Origin: Nitrosopumilus ureiphilus
GTDB lineage: Archaea > Thermoproteota > Nitrososphaeria > Nitrososphaerales > Nitrosopumilaceae
Assembly (NCBI RefSeq): GCF_013407185.1
Contig: NZ_CP026995.1
Location: forward strand, 276,841-340,840
Reading direction: 5' to 3'
DNA: 64,000 nucleotides
A program made the position numbers and the translations under genes. The number at the start of each line of letters is the position of its first letter. Position 1 is the stretch's first letter. Positions 53,178 to 61,793 of the stretch are shown here, one piece after another. The notes below the pieces were generated by a model. It worked only from the letters and a program-made list of their open reading frames with translations. It had not been told where the DNA came from and made no database searches.

Positions 53178-55256
53178 ATGGCAACTGAAGCTTTAGGATT
53201 GCCATTTGAAGTTGGAACTCTTAGTGCATGGCTTGTTTGGATTTTGCCATTTGCTGCTGCACTAATTATGCCTGGAATTGGCAAAATGTCAAAGAATGCA
53301 ACTGGATATGTGGCAGTTGGATTTGCTTTGATGAGTGCATTATCTGCAGCATCAATGATTCCTGTTGCCTTGGAGGCTCAGGAATTACATCATCAAATAA
53401 TGTGGATTGAGGCAATTGGTCTCAAAGGTGGTGTGTTAGCAGATCCACTTTCTATAATCATGGCAAATGTTGTGGGTTGGATTTCATTTCTCATTATGAT
53501 ATACAGTACAGGTTACATGAAAGGTGATAAAGACATTACAAGATTTTGGTTCTGGATGATGTTCTTTATTGGTTCTATGCAGTTAATTGTATTGTCTGAT
53601 AACTTACTTCAAGTATTCTTTGGATGGGAAGGTGTAGGACTTGCATCATATGCCTTGATCAGCTTTTGGTATCGCGATAAGAAGAAAGATCATGTTGGAA
53701 CTGAAGGACGTACTGTTCTTGGAATGTTAGACTACTATTCTCCAACACATGCAGGTATGAAGGCATTCATCATGACCAAAGTTGGTGATGTTATGATGAT
53801 TGCAGGTATGCTTTTGATATTTTTGTTTGCAGGGACATTTGGATTTAAAGAACTAATGGGTGATACTGCATGGGCAACTGCAATGTCTGCTCAGGGATTA
53901 TTGGTTCCTGCATTTGTTTTATTGTTTGGAGGAGCAGTTGGAAAATCTGCACAATTCCCACTAAACGAATGGCTCTTAGAAGCAATGACTGGACCTACAG
54001 CAGTTTCAGCATTGATCCATGCTGCAACAATGGTCAAAGCAGGCGTCTTCTTAGTTGCAAGAATTGGACCTCTTGTTTTTGCATTAGGTGCTGCTGGAAT
54101 TCTTGCAGATCAATTCTTTGAAATTGTTGCTTGGGTTGGTGCAATTACTGCGTTATTGTTGGCAACACAAGGAATGGTCAGTCCTGAAATTAAGAAAGTC
54201 CTTGCATATTCTACTGGCTCTCAAATTGGTTATATGATGATGGCCATGGGTGTTGCAGGATTATCTCATCAATATGTGGATGGTTACACTGCAGGTTTCT
54301 TCCATTTGATTTCTCACGCAATGTTCAAAGCATCATTATTCATGGCAGCAGGTTCTCTGTTGCATATTGTTGGTTCTAGATTCATGTCCGATATGGGTGG
54401 TCTTAGAAAACAGATGAAGAAGACTTATGCATTCATGTGGGCTGCGGGTTTGGGATTGATGGGTGCACCATTTATCACAACTGGTTTCTGGAGTAAGGAT
54501 GCAATATTTGCAGCAGTCTATGAATCAGGAAATGAATGGGCAATGCCACTTTATGCAATTGCAGTATTGACTGCAGTAATTACAGCATTTTACACTACAA
54601 GAATGATTGGAATGGTGTTCTTTGGAAAGAAGAGCAAACACATCGAAAAGATGGAAGAAGAAGGACATCATATTCATGAAGCATCATTATCAATGTGGAT
54701 ACCATATGGAATTCTTGCAGTTCTTACAATTGGAATTGGACTAATTGGTTTATCTACAGAAGAAGGACTTCATGAATTGTTTGTAGATTATCTTGAAGAA
54801 TCCTTTGGTATTACCACTGAACATGCAGCTACAGAAACATCTATTCTTCCTGAATTCTTACAGGGTCTTAATCCAATTGCGTTAGGATCTTCGTTGGCAG
54901 CATTTGCAATTGGAATTGGACTAGGTTACATCTTCTATATTGGCAGGTGGGTTGATCCTGTAAGATTTGTAAATTCTAACATCTTCTTTTATGCAATTCA
55001 CAAAATTATCTTAAACAGATGGTATCTTAATGCAATTATCTACTGGTGCTTTGTTGTAGCACCATTGTGGTTGGCAAGAGGTGTATTCAGATACTTTGAA
55101 AAGACAGCTATCGATTATGGTATGAATGATGGAGTTCAGAAAGCCGTTGGATGGAGTGCAAAAGTTGTACAAGGAACTCAAACTGGTGTCTCACAATCAT
55201 ATCTATTCGTATTTGGAGCAGGACTACTATTCGTGGTTCTGATATTGTTGATATAG
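53178..55256 (+). CDS. nuoL: Complex I antiporter-like subunit L
   Basis: This 692-aa protein is the longest antiporter subunit, with the C-terminal amphipathic lateral helix (TM16 region from about 600 on). Motifs are FFGWEGVGLASYALISFWY, AQFPLNEWLLEAMTGPTAVSALIHAATMVKAGVFL and KKVLAYSTGSQIGYM. It pumps ions in concert with M and N. Confidence 0.97.
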   Translation: MATEALGLPFEVGTLSAWLVWILPFAAALIMPGIGKMSKNATGYVAVGFALMSALSAASMIPVALEAQELHHQIMWIEAIGLKGGVLADPLSIIMANVVGWISFLIMIYSTGYMKGDKDITRFWFWMMFFIGSMQLIVLSDNLLQVFFGWEGVGLASYALISFWYRDKKKDHVGTEGRTVLGMLDYYSPTHAGMKAFIMTKVGDVMMIAGMLLIFLFAGTFGFKELMGDTAWATAMSAQGLLVPAFVLLFGGAVGKSAQFPLNEWLLEAMTGPTAVSALIHAATMVKAGVFLVARIGPLVFALGAAGILADQFFEIVAWVGAITALLLATQGMVSPEIKKVLAYSTGSQIGYMMMAMGVAGLSHQYVDGYTAGFFHLISHAMFKASLFMAAGSLLHIVGSRFMSDMGGLRKQMKKTYAFMWAAGLGLMGAPFITTGFWSKDAIFAAVYESGNEWAMPLYAIAVLTAVITAFYTTRMIGMVFFGKKSKHIEKMEEEGHHIHEASLSMWIPYGILAVLTIGIGLIGLSTEEGLHELFVDYLEESFGITTEHAATETSILPEFLQGLNPIALGSSLAAFAIGIGLGYIFYIGRWVDPVRFVNSNIFFYAIHKIILNRWYLNAIIYWCFVVAPLWLARGVFRYFEKTAIDYGMNDGVQKAVGWSAKVVQGTQTGVSQSYLFVFGAGLLFVVLILLI

Positions 55257-55268
55257 GAGATTGATGAC

Positions 55269-56753
55269 TTGTTAGAAATTACTTCAACCCCATTGGTATT
55301 AATTGCAATATTGGGTACTGTCGGTGTCATTCTTCCGATTATCAGTATCGCTAGAAAAGAAAAAGGGTCTAATTCATTTTATGCAGTAATTGCATTTGCA
55401 GCCTTAATTGTATCCATGGGATATGTTGGATATCAATTCATTAACGAAAATGTTTCTGCATCTGCTCTTTTCTCAGATGATGTTGTAGTTGATGATGCAT
55501 TTGGTGGATTCTTTGCAATAGCAATGTTAATTGTTGCTTTGTTCACAACAGTTGGCTCTTTCAATTACATGAGAAAACATAATTCTCCTGCAGTATACTA
55601 TTCTCTAATTTTACTTGCAACTATTGGTATGGTGTTAGTAGCATACTCTACAGATTTGGTTATGTTGTTTGTTGCATGGGAGCTGATGAGTATTCCAACA
55701 TATGTCTTAGTTGGATTTATGAAAAAGAACCCAAGCTCAAATGAGGCTGCTCTAAAATATTTCTTGTTTGGCGCATTGTCCTCTGCAATCATAGTTTACG
55801 GAATTTCTATTTCCTATGGATTAACTGGTTCTACAAATATTGGAGAGGTGATTCAAGGTTACTCAACGCTTGATCCATCTCTGCTGCCTCTAGCATTACT
55901 TTCTGTTGGAATGTTTATTGCAGGATTTGGATTCAAGATGGGACTTGTACCTTTCCATCAATGGCTTCCTGATACCTATGAGGGTGCGCCTTCACCAATA
56001 ACTGCACTCCTTGCAGCAGCAACAAAGAAAGCTGGATTTGCAGCTACAATCAGAGTTGTAGTCCTGGGAATGGTAGTTCTAAATCTTGACTGGACATTAG
56101 CCCTTGGTATTATTGCTGTGATGACAATGACTATAGGAAACGTTGCTGCAATTATGCAAAAGAATCTTTCAAGAATGCTAGCATATTCAAGTATTGCACA
56201 TGCAGGATACATTTTGATTGGCCTTGCAGTTGCACCGCATAGCTCACTTGGATTGCAGGGTTCTTTATATCAAATCATGAATCACGCCGTAATGAAGGGA
56301 GCAGCTTTCATTGCAGTTGCAGGAATTGTAACAACTCTTGCTGTAACTAATATTGATAAACTCAAAGGACTTGGAAGAAGAATGCCGATTACTGCTCTAG
56401 GTTTGGTAATTGCATTGTTTGCATTGGCTGGAATTCCTCCACTTTCAGGATTTTGGAGTAAGCTGATGTTATTTGGTAGTGCATTAGATGCAAGTTCTGC
56501 TTTATGGTGGGCACCATGGCTTGCAATTGCAGGAGTTCTTAACAGTGCATTATCTCTTGCTTACTATGGTTGGATTACACGAAAAATGTACTTTGAAGGT
56601 GAAACAGAAAAAAGAGTTGCAGAGCCAAAATCTGTTATCGCAGTTATGATCTTCTCAACAATCTTCTTGGTAGGATTCGGTGTATATCCAGATCCATTAA
56701 TTAAATTTGTAGAATTTGCAGCTCCGGTTATTAGTTTAGGCCTTATGCCTTAA
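55269..56753 (+). CDS. nuoN: Complex I antiporter-like subunit N
   Basis: This 494-aa protein has about 14 TM helices and motifs VAWELMSIPTYVLVGF, FKMGLVPFHQWLPDTYEGAPSPITALLAAATKKAGF and NLSRMLAYSSIAHAGY. TTG 55269 is used because the nearby ATG 55264 runs into a stop. It is the last nuo gene; its 3' end overlaps the convergent prenyl synthase by 11 bp. Confidence 0.96.
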   Translation: MLEITSTPLVLIAILGTVGVILPIISIARKEKGSNSFYAVIAFAALIVSMGYVGYQFINENVSASALFSDDVVVDDAFGGFFAIAMLIVALFTTVGSFNYMRKHNSPAVYYSLILLATIGMVLVAYSTDLVMLFVAWELMSIPTYVLVGFMKKNPSSNEAALKYFLFGALSSAIIVYGISISYGLTGSTNIGEVIQGYSTLDPSLLPLALLSVGMFIAGFGFKMGLVPFHQWLPDTYEGAPSPITALLAAATKKAGFAATIRVVVLGMVVLNLDWTLALGIIAVMTMTIGNVAAIMQKNLSRMLAYSSIAHAGYILIGLAVAPHSSLGLQGSLYQIMNHAVMKGAAFIAVAGIVTTLAVTNIDKLKGLGRRMPITALGLVIALFALAGIPPLSGFWSKLMLFGSALDASSALWWAPWLAIAGVLNSALSLAYYGWITRKMYFEGETEKRVAEPKSVIAVMIFSTIFLVGFGVYPDPLIKFVEFAAPVISLGLMP

Positions 56754-57621
56754 ATGAAGTAAATTTAATTAAATTATCTAGATTTATTTTTGCGTCATTA
56801 TCTGGAATTTTTCTTAAACCGACTCTTGCTTTTTCAGAATATTCTCTTAACAACTCTTCCATTTTATTAAAAACATCTCTTGGGTCGGAACTTTTCTTAA
56901 TTAGTAGATTAAACAACTTGTCTTCGTTTTTCCAGTCCAACAAATCATCTCTAATTTGATATGCAATCCCAATGTTTTTTCCATATTCAGTTAATGCTTC
57001 AATCTGCTCTTCGGATCCATTTGCAATGATTGCACCTATTCTTGCTGCTACCTCAAATGCAGTTGCAGTTTTGTATTCGATTACTTTGAGATAATCATCA
57101 AATGTAACATCCTCACTGGTTTCTAATCTATTTTCAATCATTTCGCCTTCACTCATCAACATGGCAGTTGTGGCTAAATCTTTTGTAATTCTGGCATTGT
57201 CTAATCTTGAAGATATTGCAAGAATTAATCCTAAAACAAAGTCCCCTGTAAGTATACTGGTATTGTAACCAAATTTGATATGAAATGGATCTTTTTGCCT
57301 TCTCATAGTTTCATTATCAATAATGTCATCATGAATGATCGATTCCATATGTAAAAATTCAACAGCACAAGATGCTGACCATGTATTTTCATCAACTTTT
57401 CCTACGCTCTCAGCTGCAAGAGTCAAAATAATTGGCCTAATTCGTTTTCCGCCATCTAATGAATATTTTAATGGTTCAATGAATTCTGATTCAGAATAAA
57501 GAGAAAGTTCATCATCTAACGCTTCATCAATTTTTTGAATATACATTCCATAGGTTTCAAGTAGTGGATTGATTTCGATATTTTTCCTGTCCAAAATTGC
57601 CTGATCAAAAAACTTTGTCAT
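56743..57621 (-). CDS. Polyprenyl diphosphate synthase (GGPP-type)
   Basis: This 292-aa trans-isoprenyl synthase has the first aspartate-rich motif ESIIHDDIIDNE, the second DDLLDWKNED, and GGKRIRPIIL for IPP binding. In archaea these make geranylgeranyl or farnesylgeranyl diphosphate for ether lipids. ATG 57621 is chosen, 15 bp from the tRNA; the open frame reaches 57684 but would overlap the tRNA. The residue pattern before the first motif (EFLHMESIIHDD) does not alone fix chain length. Confidence 0.92.
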   Translation of the reverse strand: MTKFFDQAILDRKNIEINPLLETYGMYIQKIDEALDDELSLYSESEFIEPLKYSLDGGKRIRPIILTLAAESVGKVDENTWSASCAVEFLHMESIIHDDIIDNETMRRQKDPFHIKFGYNTSILTGDFVLGLILAISSRLDNARITKDLATTAMLMSEGEMIENRLETSEDVTFDDYLKVIEYKTATAFEVAARIGAIIANGSEEQIEALTEYGKNIGIAYQIRDDLLDWKNEDKLFNLLIKKSSDPRDVFNKMEELLREYSEKARVGLRKIPDNDAKINLDNLIKFTSFKA

Positions 57622-57635
57622 TAGTAAATAAATCT

Positions 57636-57729
57636 TGGTGCTCCAGCCGGGATTTTCATCGTTTGATTTTGAACCCGGGATCACTGCCTTGAAAGGGCAG
57701 TATGCTTGACCGGTCTACACCACTGGAAC
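57636..57729 (-). tRNA. tRNA-Glu (anticodon TTC) with a 15-nt intron in the T loop and encoded CCA
   Basis: On the reverse strand acceptor GTTCCAG pairs with CTGGAGC. Anticodon stem CTGCC/GGCAG encloses CTTTCAA (TTC). The T stem CCGGG/CCCGG encloses TTCAAAATCAAACGATGAAA followed by AT rather than TTCAAAT. Removing AATCAAACGATGAAA (about 57654-57668, ambiguous by one or two bases) restores a normal T loop. The intron can form AUC-AAAC-GAU with A-rich bulges, as expected for a relaxed bulge-helix-bulge. The 3' end encodes A then CCA. Confidence 0.88.
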
Positions 57730-57809
57730 CCAAGAAAATTCTGTGTTTTGACCATAAAATCTTTTGTAAACAACAAAGATTTTTTTATTGGCAATTTAGG
57801 AGATGAAAT

Positions 57810-58442
57810 ATGAGTATAATTAAAAAAATTGATGAAATGATTGAAGAAAGAAGTTTGCTAAAACATCCATTCTATCAAATGTGGTCTGATGGAAAGTTGA
57901 CCCAAGAATCTTTGGCAGGATATTCCAAAGAATATTTTCAACTTGTAAAAGCTGTTCCAGATTTTATGACTCCCATTATTGAGAAAGCACCAGAAGCAGT
58001 TGTTGGCGAATTAATTGAAAACCAACACGAAGAATCTGATCATATTAAACCGTGGCTTGCCTTTGCAGAAGAACTTGGTGTTTCTGAAGACGAATTGATT
58101 CCATATGCTGGAACATCAAAAACTCAGAAAGCAGTATCTGATCTGAATGGATTGATGGATACTTTTGAAGGCGGTGCATGTGCAATGTATGCTTTTGAAA
58201 AAGAAATTCCAAAAATCAGTCAAACTAAACTTGATGGATTGGCTGAATTTTATGGTCTGACAAGTCATGAAGCTACAGAATATTTTGAACTCCATACAGA
58301 AGCTGATGTTCGTCATGCTGCATCATGGAGAAATATTTTGGAAAAATCTTCAACTGATTCAAACAATCTGATTGAAATTGCAGACAAATCTATTTCTGCA
58401 CAAAACTTGTTGCTTGATAGTTGTTATGAAGAATATTGCTAA
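57810..58442 (+). CDS. CADD-like haem-oxygenase-fold diiron protein (possible pABA synthase)
   Basis: This 210-aa all-helical TenA/PqqC-like protein has ENQHEESDH in helix 3 and YFELHTEADVRHAASW, whose Glu/His pattern matches the metal ligands of CADD from Chlamydia and nitrifiers. Those proteins make p-aminobenzoate for folate or tetrahydromethanopterin using a metal and a self-sacrificed tyrosine. Candidate tyrosines are in GYSKEYF. No folate genes adjoin it. The family assignment is good; the pABA role is by analogy. Confidence 0.82.
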   Translation: MSIIKKIDEMIEERSLLKHPFYQMWSDGKLTQESLAGYSKEYFQLVKAVPDFMTPIIEKAPEAVVGELIENQHEESDHIKPWLAFAEELGVSEDELIPYAGTSKTQKAVSDLNGLMDTFEGGACAMYAFEKEIPKISQTKLDGLAEFYGLTSHEATEYFELHTEADVRHAASWRNILEKSSTDSNNLIEIADKSISAQNLLLDSCYEEYC

Positions 58443-58483
58443 TCTCATAACATTTTAAACCTAAGAATAAATTCATCTGCTTA

Positions 58484-58557
58484 GGGCCCGTAACTCAGCT
58501 TGGTAGAGTAACCGGCTCATAACCGGTGAGCCAAGGGATCGAAGCCCTTCGGGCCCA
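58484..58557 (+). tRNA. tRNA with CAT anticodon (elongator Met or Ile2)
   Basis: Acceptor GGGCCCG pairs with CGGGCCC. The stem ACCGG/CCGGT encloses CTCATAA (anticodon CAT). The discriminator is A. The three G-C pairs of an initiator anticodon stem and the initiator-type acceptor are absent, so this is elongator Met or the agmatidine-modified Ile tRNA. The T loop reads ATCGAAG, with A instead of T at position 54. No intron and no CCA. Confidence 0.9.
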
Positions 58558-58820
58558 TACCCTATCTGCACCTTTCTGAATTCGATATCAAATTAATATC
58601 GTAAATCCTTCTTGAGAATTATTTTTTTTATGATATTTTTCAAAATAGAATAGAGGTTTGGTGCAAAGAGCATTATGTGTAGTAGGTTAATCGTCATCAC
58701 TCTTCATCAAAACCGTGTAAACAGTCTTAGAAAATTCATTTAAAAATTATTACATTAATAATATTGCAGATATTTTCATCGATGGTTTTATAACAAGTGC
58801 TATGATAACATTTCTCCAAC
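58558..58820. other. Intergenic region, no gene seen
   Basis: About 260 bp of A+T-rich DNA between the tRNA and the methyltransferase gene. No ORF of significance is present. On the reverse strand two TGATGA motifs lie close together (58690-58710), but no matching CTGA boxes were found. A TATA-like stretch ATTTAAAAATTATTAC at about 58737 may serve the downstream gene. Confidence 0.4.
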
Positions 58821-59684
58821 ATGGAAGAATTAAAAGTAAAAAAAGATTTTACAAATATTTACACACAAAAATTCCCAAATTCATATTTAAAAGAAATGAA
58901 AAAATTAGACTATCGCATTCCTGATAAAACTAAACCATTGTATCTATCGCTAGCAAAACAACTTTACAAAAAAATTTCAAAAAAATTAAAAATTTTGGAT
59001 ATTGGAAGTTCATATGGTATCAATTCTGCATTAATGCAATATGATCTTACAATGTCTGACCTTGATGATTTCTTTTTAAAAGAAGAACCTTCACTTGAAC
59101 GATCAAAACAATTCTTTGATAATCTTCCATCTGATGACTCTTTTGATTTTTACCAGATTGATATTTCGAATCCTGCGTTAAAATTTTCTGAAGATGTTCA
59201 ATTATGCAAAAAAGGAATATGTGTAAATCTTGAATCTGGAAATCTGCCTATGCAGGAATTACCTCAATTTGACATGGTGATTGCAACAGGCTGTATTGGA
59301 TACATTGGATACAAAGCATTCTCCAATCTCTTTGAATTAATAAAAAAACAACAATCTGGGATAAATTCGGAGAATCCAAAAAAAGGCCCAGTTTTTGCAT
59401 TTTCTGTTTTGAGGATTTTTGATATGGAACAAATTGAGAAAACCTTTGATTATTATGGTTATTCCTTGGTAAAGACTGATCTTCGGCCTATTCGTCAGAG
59501 AAGATTCTCTGATCCTGAAGAAAAACACAAGACCCTATCTCTTTTACACCATAAGGGAATTGATACAAAATGGCTTGAAGATGATGATCATTTTTATGCT
59601 GATTTTTATATAGCAAGTCCAAAAAAACTAGAAAATCAACTAATTACAATGTCAAAAGACCTGAAAAGACATGCAGGTAACTAA
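58821..59684 (+). CDS. Class I SAM-dependent methyltransferase-like protein
   Basis: This 287-aa protein has the SAM motif KILDIGSSYGINSALM (~56-71) and an acidic MSDLDD strand 2. An unusual insert with ICVNLESGNLPMQELPQFDMVIATGCIGYIG provides motif IV-like DMVIATG. The substrate is not evident. It is followed closely by tfb (18 bp). Confidence 0.75.
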   Translation: MEELKVKKDFTNIYTQKFPNSYLKEMKKLDYRIPDKTKPLYLSLAKQLYKKISKKLKILDIGSSYGINSALMQYDLTMSDLDDFFLKEEPSLERSKQFFDNLPSDDSFDFYQIDISNPALKFSEDVQLCKKGICVNLESGNLPMQELPQFDMVIATGCIGYIGYKAFSNLFELIKKQQSGINSENPKKGPVFAFSVLRIFDMEQIEKTFDYYGYSLVKTDLRPIRQRRFSDPEEKHKTLSLLHHKGIDTKWLEDDDHFYADFYIASPKKLENQLITMSKDLKRHAGN

Positions 59685-59702
59685 TTCTTTTTTGATTATG
59701 CT

Positions 59703-60614
59703 ATGAGCTTCCAGGAAATAAAATGCCTCCGATGTGGAAAAAACACACTAGTTACTGATGTAGAATCTTCCGAAGTATTTTGCTCAAATTGTGGCATTGT
59801 AGTTGAAGAAAAGGTCAATGATAGCAGGTCTGAGAGAAGATTTACAGATTCTCCTACAATCAAATCTCATACTGGAGACAAGACCTCGTTAACAAGGCAT
59901 GATCGTGGTCTTAGCACTATGATTAATCCTTTTGACAAAGACTCTGCTGGTAATCCATTATCAACTTCGATGAAATCATCTATGACACGATTACGAAAAT
60001 GGGACAGTCGAAGCCGTGTCAAAACCAGTAATGATAAAAATCTCCAACAAGCTCTTCTAGAATTGTTAAAAATGAAAGAAAAATTATCTTTGCCTGATGC
60101 AATCGCTGAAAAAGCATCTTATATTTATAGAAAAGCCTTGGAAAAGAAACTAGTTCGGGGACGTTCCATCTCATCCCTTATTGCAGCTTGTCTTTATGCC
60201 GCATGTCGTGAATCAGAAACTCCACGAACATTAAGGGAAGTTGCTGCAACCATAGGAATTAAAAGAAAAGAAATCTCTGCAACCTACAGACTAATCTTCA
60301 AAGAATTAGACCTTAAAATGCCCGTAGTTGATTCTGTTTCATGCGTTGCAAAAATTGCAAGCAATGCCGAGTTGTCTGAAAAAACAAAACGTTATGCAAT
60401 GAAAATCCTAAAAAATGCAGAAAGACAAAATGCCTTAGCAGGAAAACATCCAATGGGTGTTGCTGCCTCTGCTCTATATCTTGCATGCATTAATCTTGAA
60501 GAAAATAGAACGCAAAAAGAGATTGCTGATGCTGCAGGAATAACAGAAGTCACAATCCGAAACAGATGCAAAAGCCTCAAAGAGGTGGATGGTATATGGA
60601 AAAAACTTCAATAA
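59703..60614 (+). CDS. tfb: Transcription initiation factor TFB
   Basis: This 303-aa protein has an N-terminal zinc ribbon (KCLRCGKNTLVTDVESSEVFCSNCGIVVEE) and a B-finger region (RRFTDSPTIKSHTGDKTS). Two cyclin folds follow, each with AAxLYxAC (IAACLYAACRE, AASALYLACIN). It recruits RNA polymerase to TBP-bound promoters. Thaumarchaea usually carry several TFB paralogues. This one is full-length with the conserved recognition helix (EIADAAGITEVTIRNR). Confidence 0.97.
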   Translation: MSFQEIKCLRCGKNTLVTDVESSEVFCSNCGIVVEEKVNDSRSERRFTDSPTIKSHTGDKTSLTRHDRGLSTMINPFDKDSAGNPLSTSMKSSMTRLRKWDSRSRVKTSNDKNLQQALLELLKMKEKLSLPDAIAEKASYIYRKALEKKLVRGRSISSLIAACLYAACRESETPRTLREVAATIGIKRKEISATYRLIFKELDLKMPVVDSVSCVAKIASNAELSEKTKRYAMKILKNAERQNALAGKHPMGVAASALYLACINLEENRTQKEIADAAGITEVTIRNRCKSLKEVDGIWKKLQ

Positions 60615-60635
60615 TCATAAAATGCTTTTCATAGT

Positions 60636-60761
60636 ATGGTAAAAGCTGATCTTAGGGTATGTGTTGACTGTGGATGTATTTTTAACAGAGAAGTAGGTTT
60701 GAAACCAATCTCTAACTGTCCTGCATGTGGTTCAGAAAACCGTGAACCACTAGAATTGTAA
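60636..60761 (+). CDS. 41-aa zinc-ribbon protein
   Basis: From ATG 60636 it reads MVKADLRVCVDCGCIFNREV, then GLKPISNCPACGSENREPLE and stops. CxxC and CxxC pairs define a compact zinc ribbon. It lies 21 bp downstream of tfb in the same direction. It resembles the small RNA polymerase- or ribosome-associated ribbons (Spt4/RpoE2-like), though no identity is proven. It is too short for standard gene callers' cutoff. Confidence 0.7.
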   Translation: MVKADLRVCVDCGCIFNREVGLKPISNCPACGSENREPLEL

Positions 60762-61040
60762 TTCTTACATCCCTTTTCATACCCAATCTGGTGATTGAGT
60801 TCACATGGAGTTGAACCCATTTGCGGTATTGATCTTTTAGTTTGATGCCATACCTTGATTATCTCAAGAGAAATTATTTGATTGGTTAAAGTATCTGATT
60901 CTAAATATGTGAAAAACTTCATTTCTAGTTGTTTGTATAGATAGTATCTTAAAAAAATAAAATTATGACGCCTAAACTGAATCTAAATCTACAAGCAAAA
61001 TATTCTAAAGCCCTTTTGACCCATATCTTTTTCCATTAGT
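60762..61040. other. Intergenic region without a recognised gene
   Basis: A+T-rich. A reverse-strand frame through it mostly mirrors the zinc-ribbon gene and then breaks off. GAGTTGAACCCATTTGCGG resembles a tRNA T arm, but no complete cloverleaf could be drawn. The right end carries the promoter for the sRNA below. Confidence 0.4.
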
Positions 61041-61068
61041 TTTAAAATGAGCCAATCCAAAATTCATT

Positions 61069-61132
61069 GGCTGCAATGAAGAATCAGAGTTATATCTGAA
61101 ATGATGATTGGAAGGCATTTGTCTGAGCTGCC
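61069..61132 (+). ncRNA. Candidate C/D box sRNA
   Basis: Boxes in order are C ATGAAGA (61076, one mismatch), D' CTGA (61096), C' ATGATGA (61101) and D CTGA (61123). The spacers of 13 and 15 nt serve as guide sequences. Ends GGCTGC (61069) and GCTGCC (61127) can pair in five of six positions. TTTTAAAATG at 61040-61049 is about 27 bp upstream, correct for a TATA box. Such RNAs direct 2'-O-methylation of rRNA or tRNA. Target not determined. Confidence 0.6.
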
Positions 61133-61137
61133 AGTAT

Positions 61138-61743
61138 TCATTTGTTAATTTGTTTTTTCACCTTTTCTAAAACATTCTCATCTACTAAATTTTGTTCATA
61201 CAATGCTTCTGTGATCTGCAAAATATCAAGAATTGAATGCATGTTGACTCCTAATTCAGATAAGGCTTGATCCGCACCTTCCATTCTATTGACAATTACA
61301 TATGCGTCCTTTACTGAAATGTTGACTTCTTTTAGTGATTTTATTGCATTCACGACTGAACCTCCAGTAGTTGCAACATCGTCAATCATAACTACTTTCA
61401 TTCCATCATGAATTTTTCCTTCAACTGATTTTGAAGTACCATAATCTTTTGGTTTGCTTCTAACATAGATTAGAGGTTTTACAGTTTCTATTGCTAATGC
61501 TGATGCAATTACTAATCCTCCTGTTGGGACAGAAGCAATGGACTCAAAATTATCTAATCCTATATTTTGAGCAATCTCGTTTTCAAGATATTTCACCATT
61601 TTTCTAAATTCATGAGGATAGCTTGGAACTAGTCTTAAATCCACATAGTAAGAACTCTTTTTTCCACTTGCAAGTGTAAATTCTCCAAATTTTATAATGC
61701 CTTTTTGATGCAAAAAGGTTGCAAACTCTTTTACAAATTCCAT
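61138..61743 (-). CDS. pyrE: Orotate phosphoribosyltransferase
   Basis: This 201-aa protein has SGKKSSYYVDLRLV, YVRSKPKDYGTSKSVEG and the PRPP motif VVMIDDVATTGGSV. It converts orotate and PRPP to OMP in pyrimidine synthesis. It is convergent with the sRNA candidate, whose 3' end is only 5 bp beyond the pyrE stop. No other pyr gene is adjacent. Confidence 0.96.
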   Translation of the reverse strand: MEFVKEFATFLHQKGIIKFGEFTLASGKKSSYYVDLRLVPSYPHEFRKMVKYLENEIAQNIGLDNFESIASVPTGGLVIASALAIETVKPLIYVRSKPKDYGTSKSVEGKIHDGMKVVMIDDVATTGGSVVNAIKSLKEVNISVKDAYVIVNRMEGADQALSELGVNMHSILDILQITEALYEQNLVDENVLEKVKKQINK

Positions 61744-61793
61744 ACCAAAGTTAACTACACTGGATTTATTTTGGTTTGTATTATCAATGAATT

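Noticed and set aside
58680..58715. Possible C/D sRNA on the reverse strand (two TGATGA)
   Set aside because: No CTGA boxes at suitable spacing and no closing stem.
60629..60922. 97-codon reverse ORF over the zinc-ribbon gene
   Set aside because: Most of it is the antisense of the well-formed zinc ribbon; no motif or plausible start.
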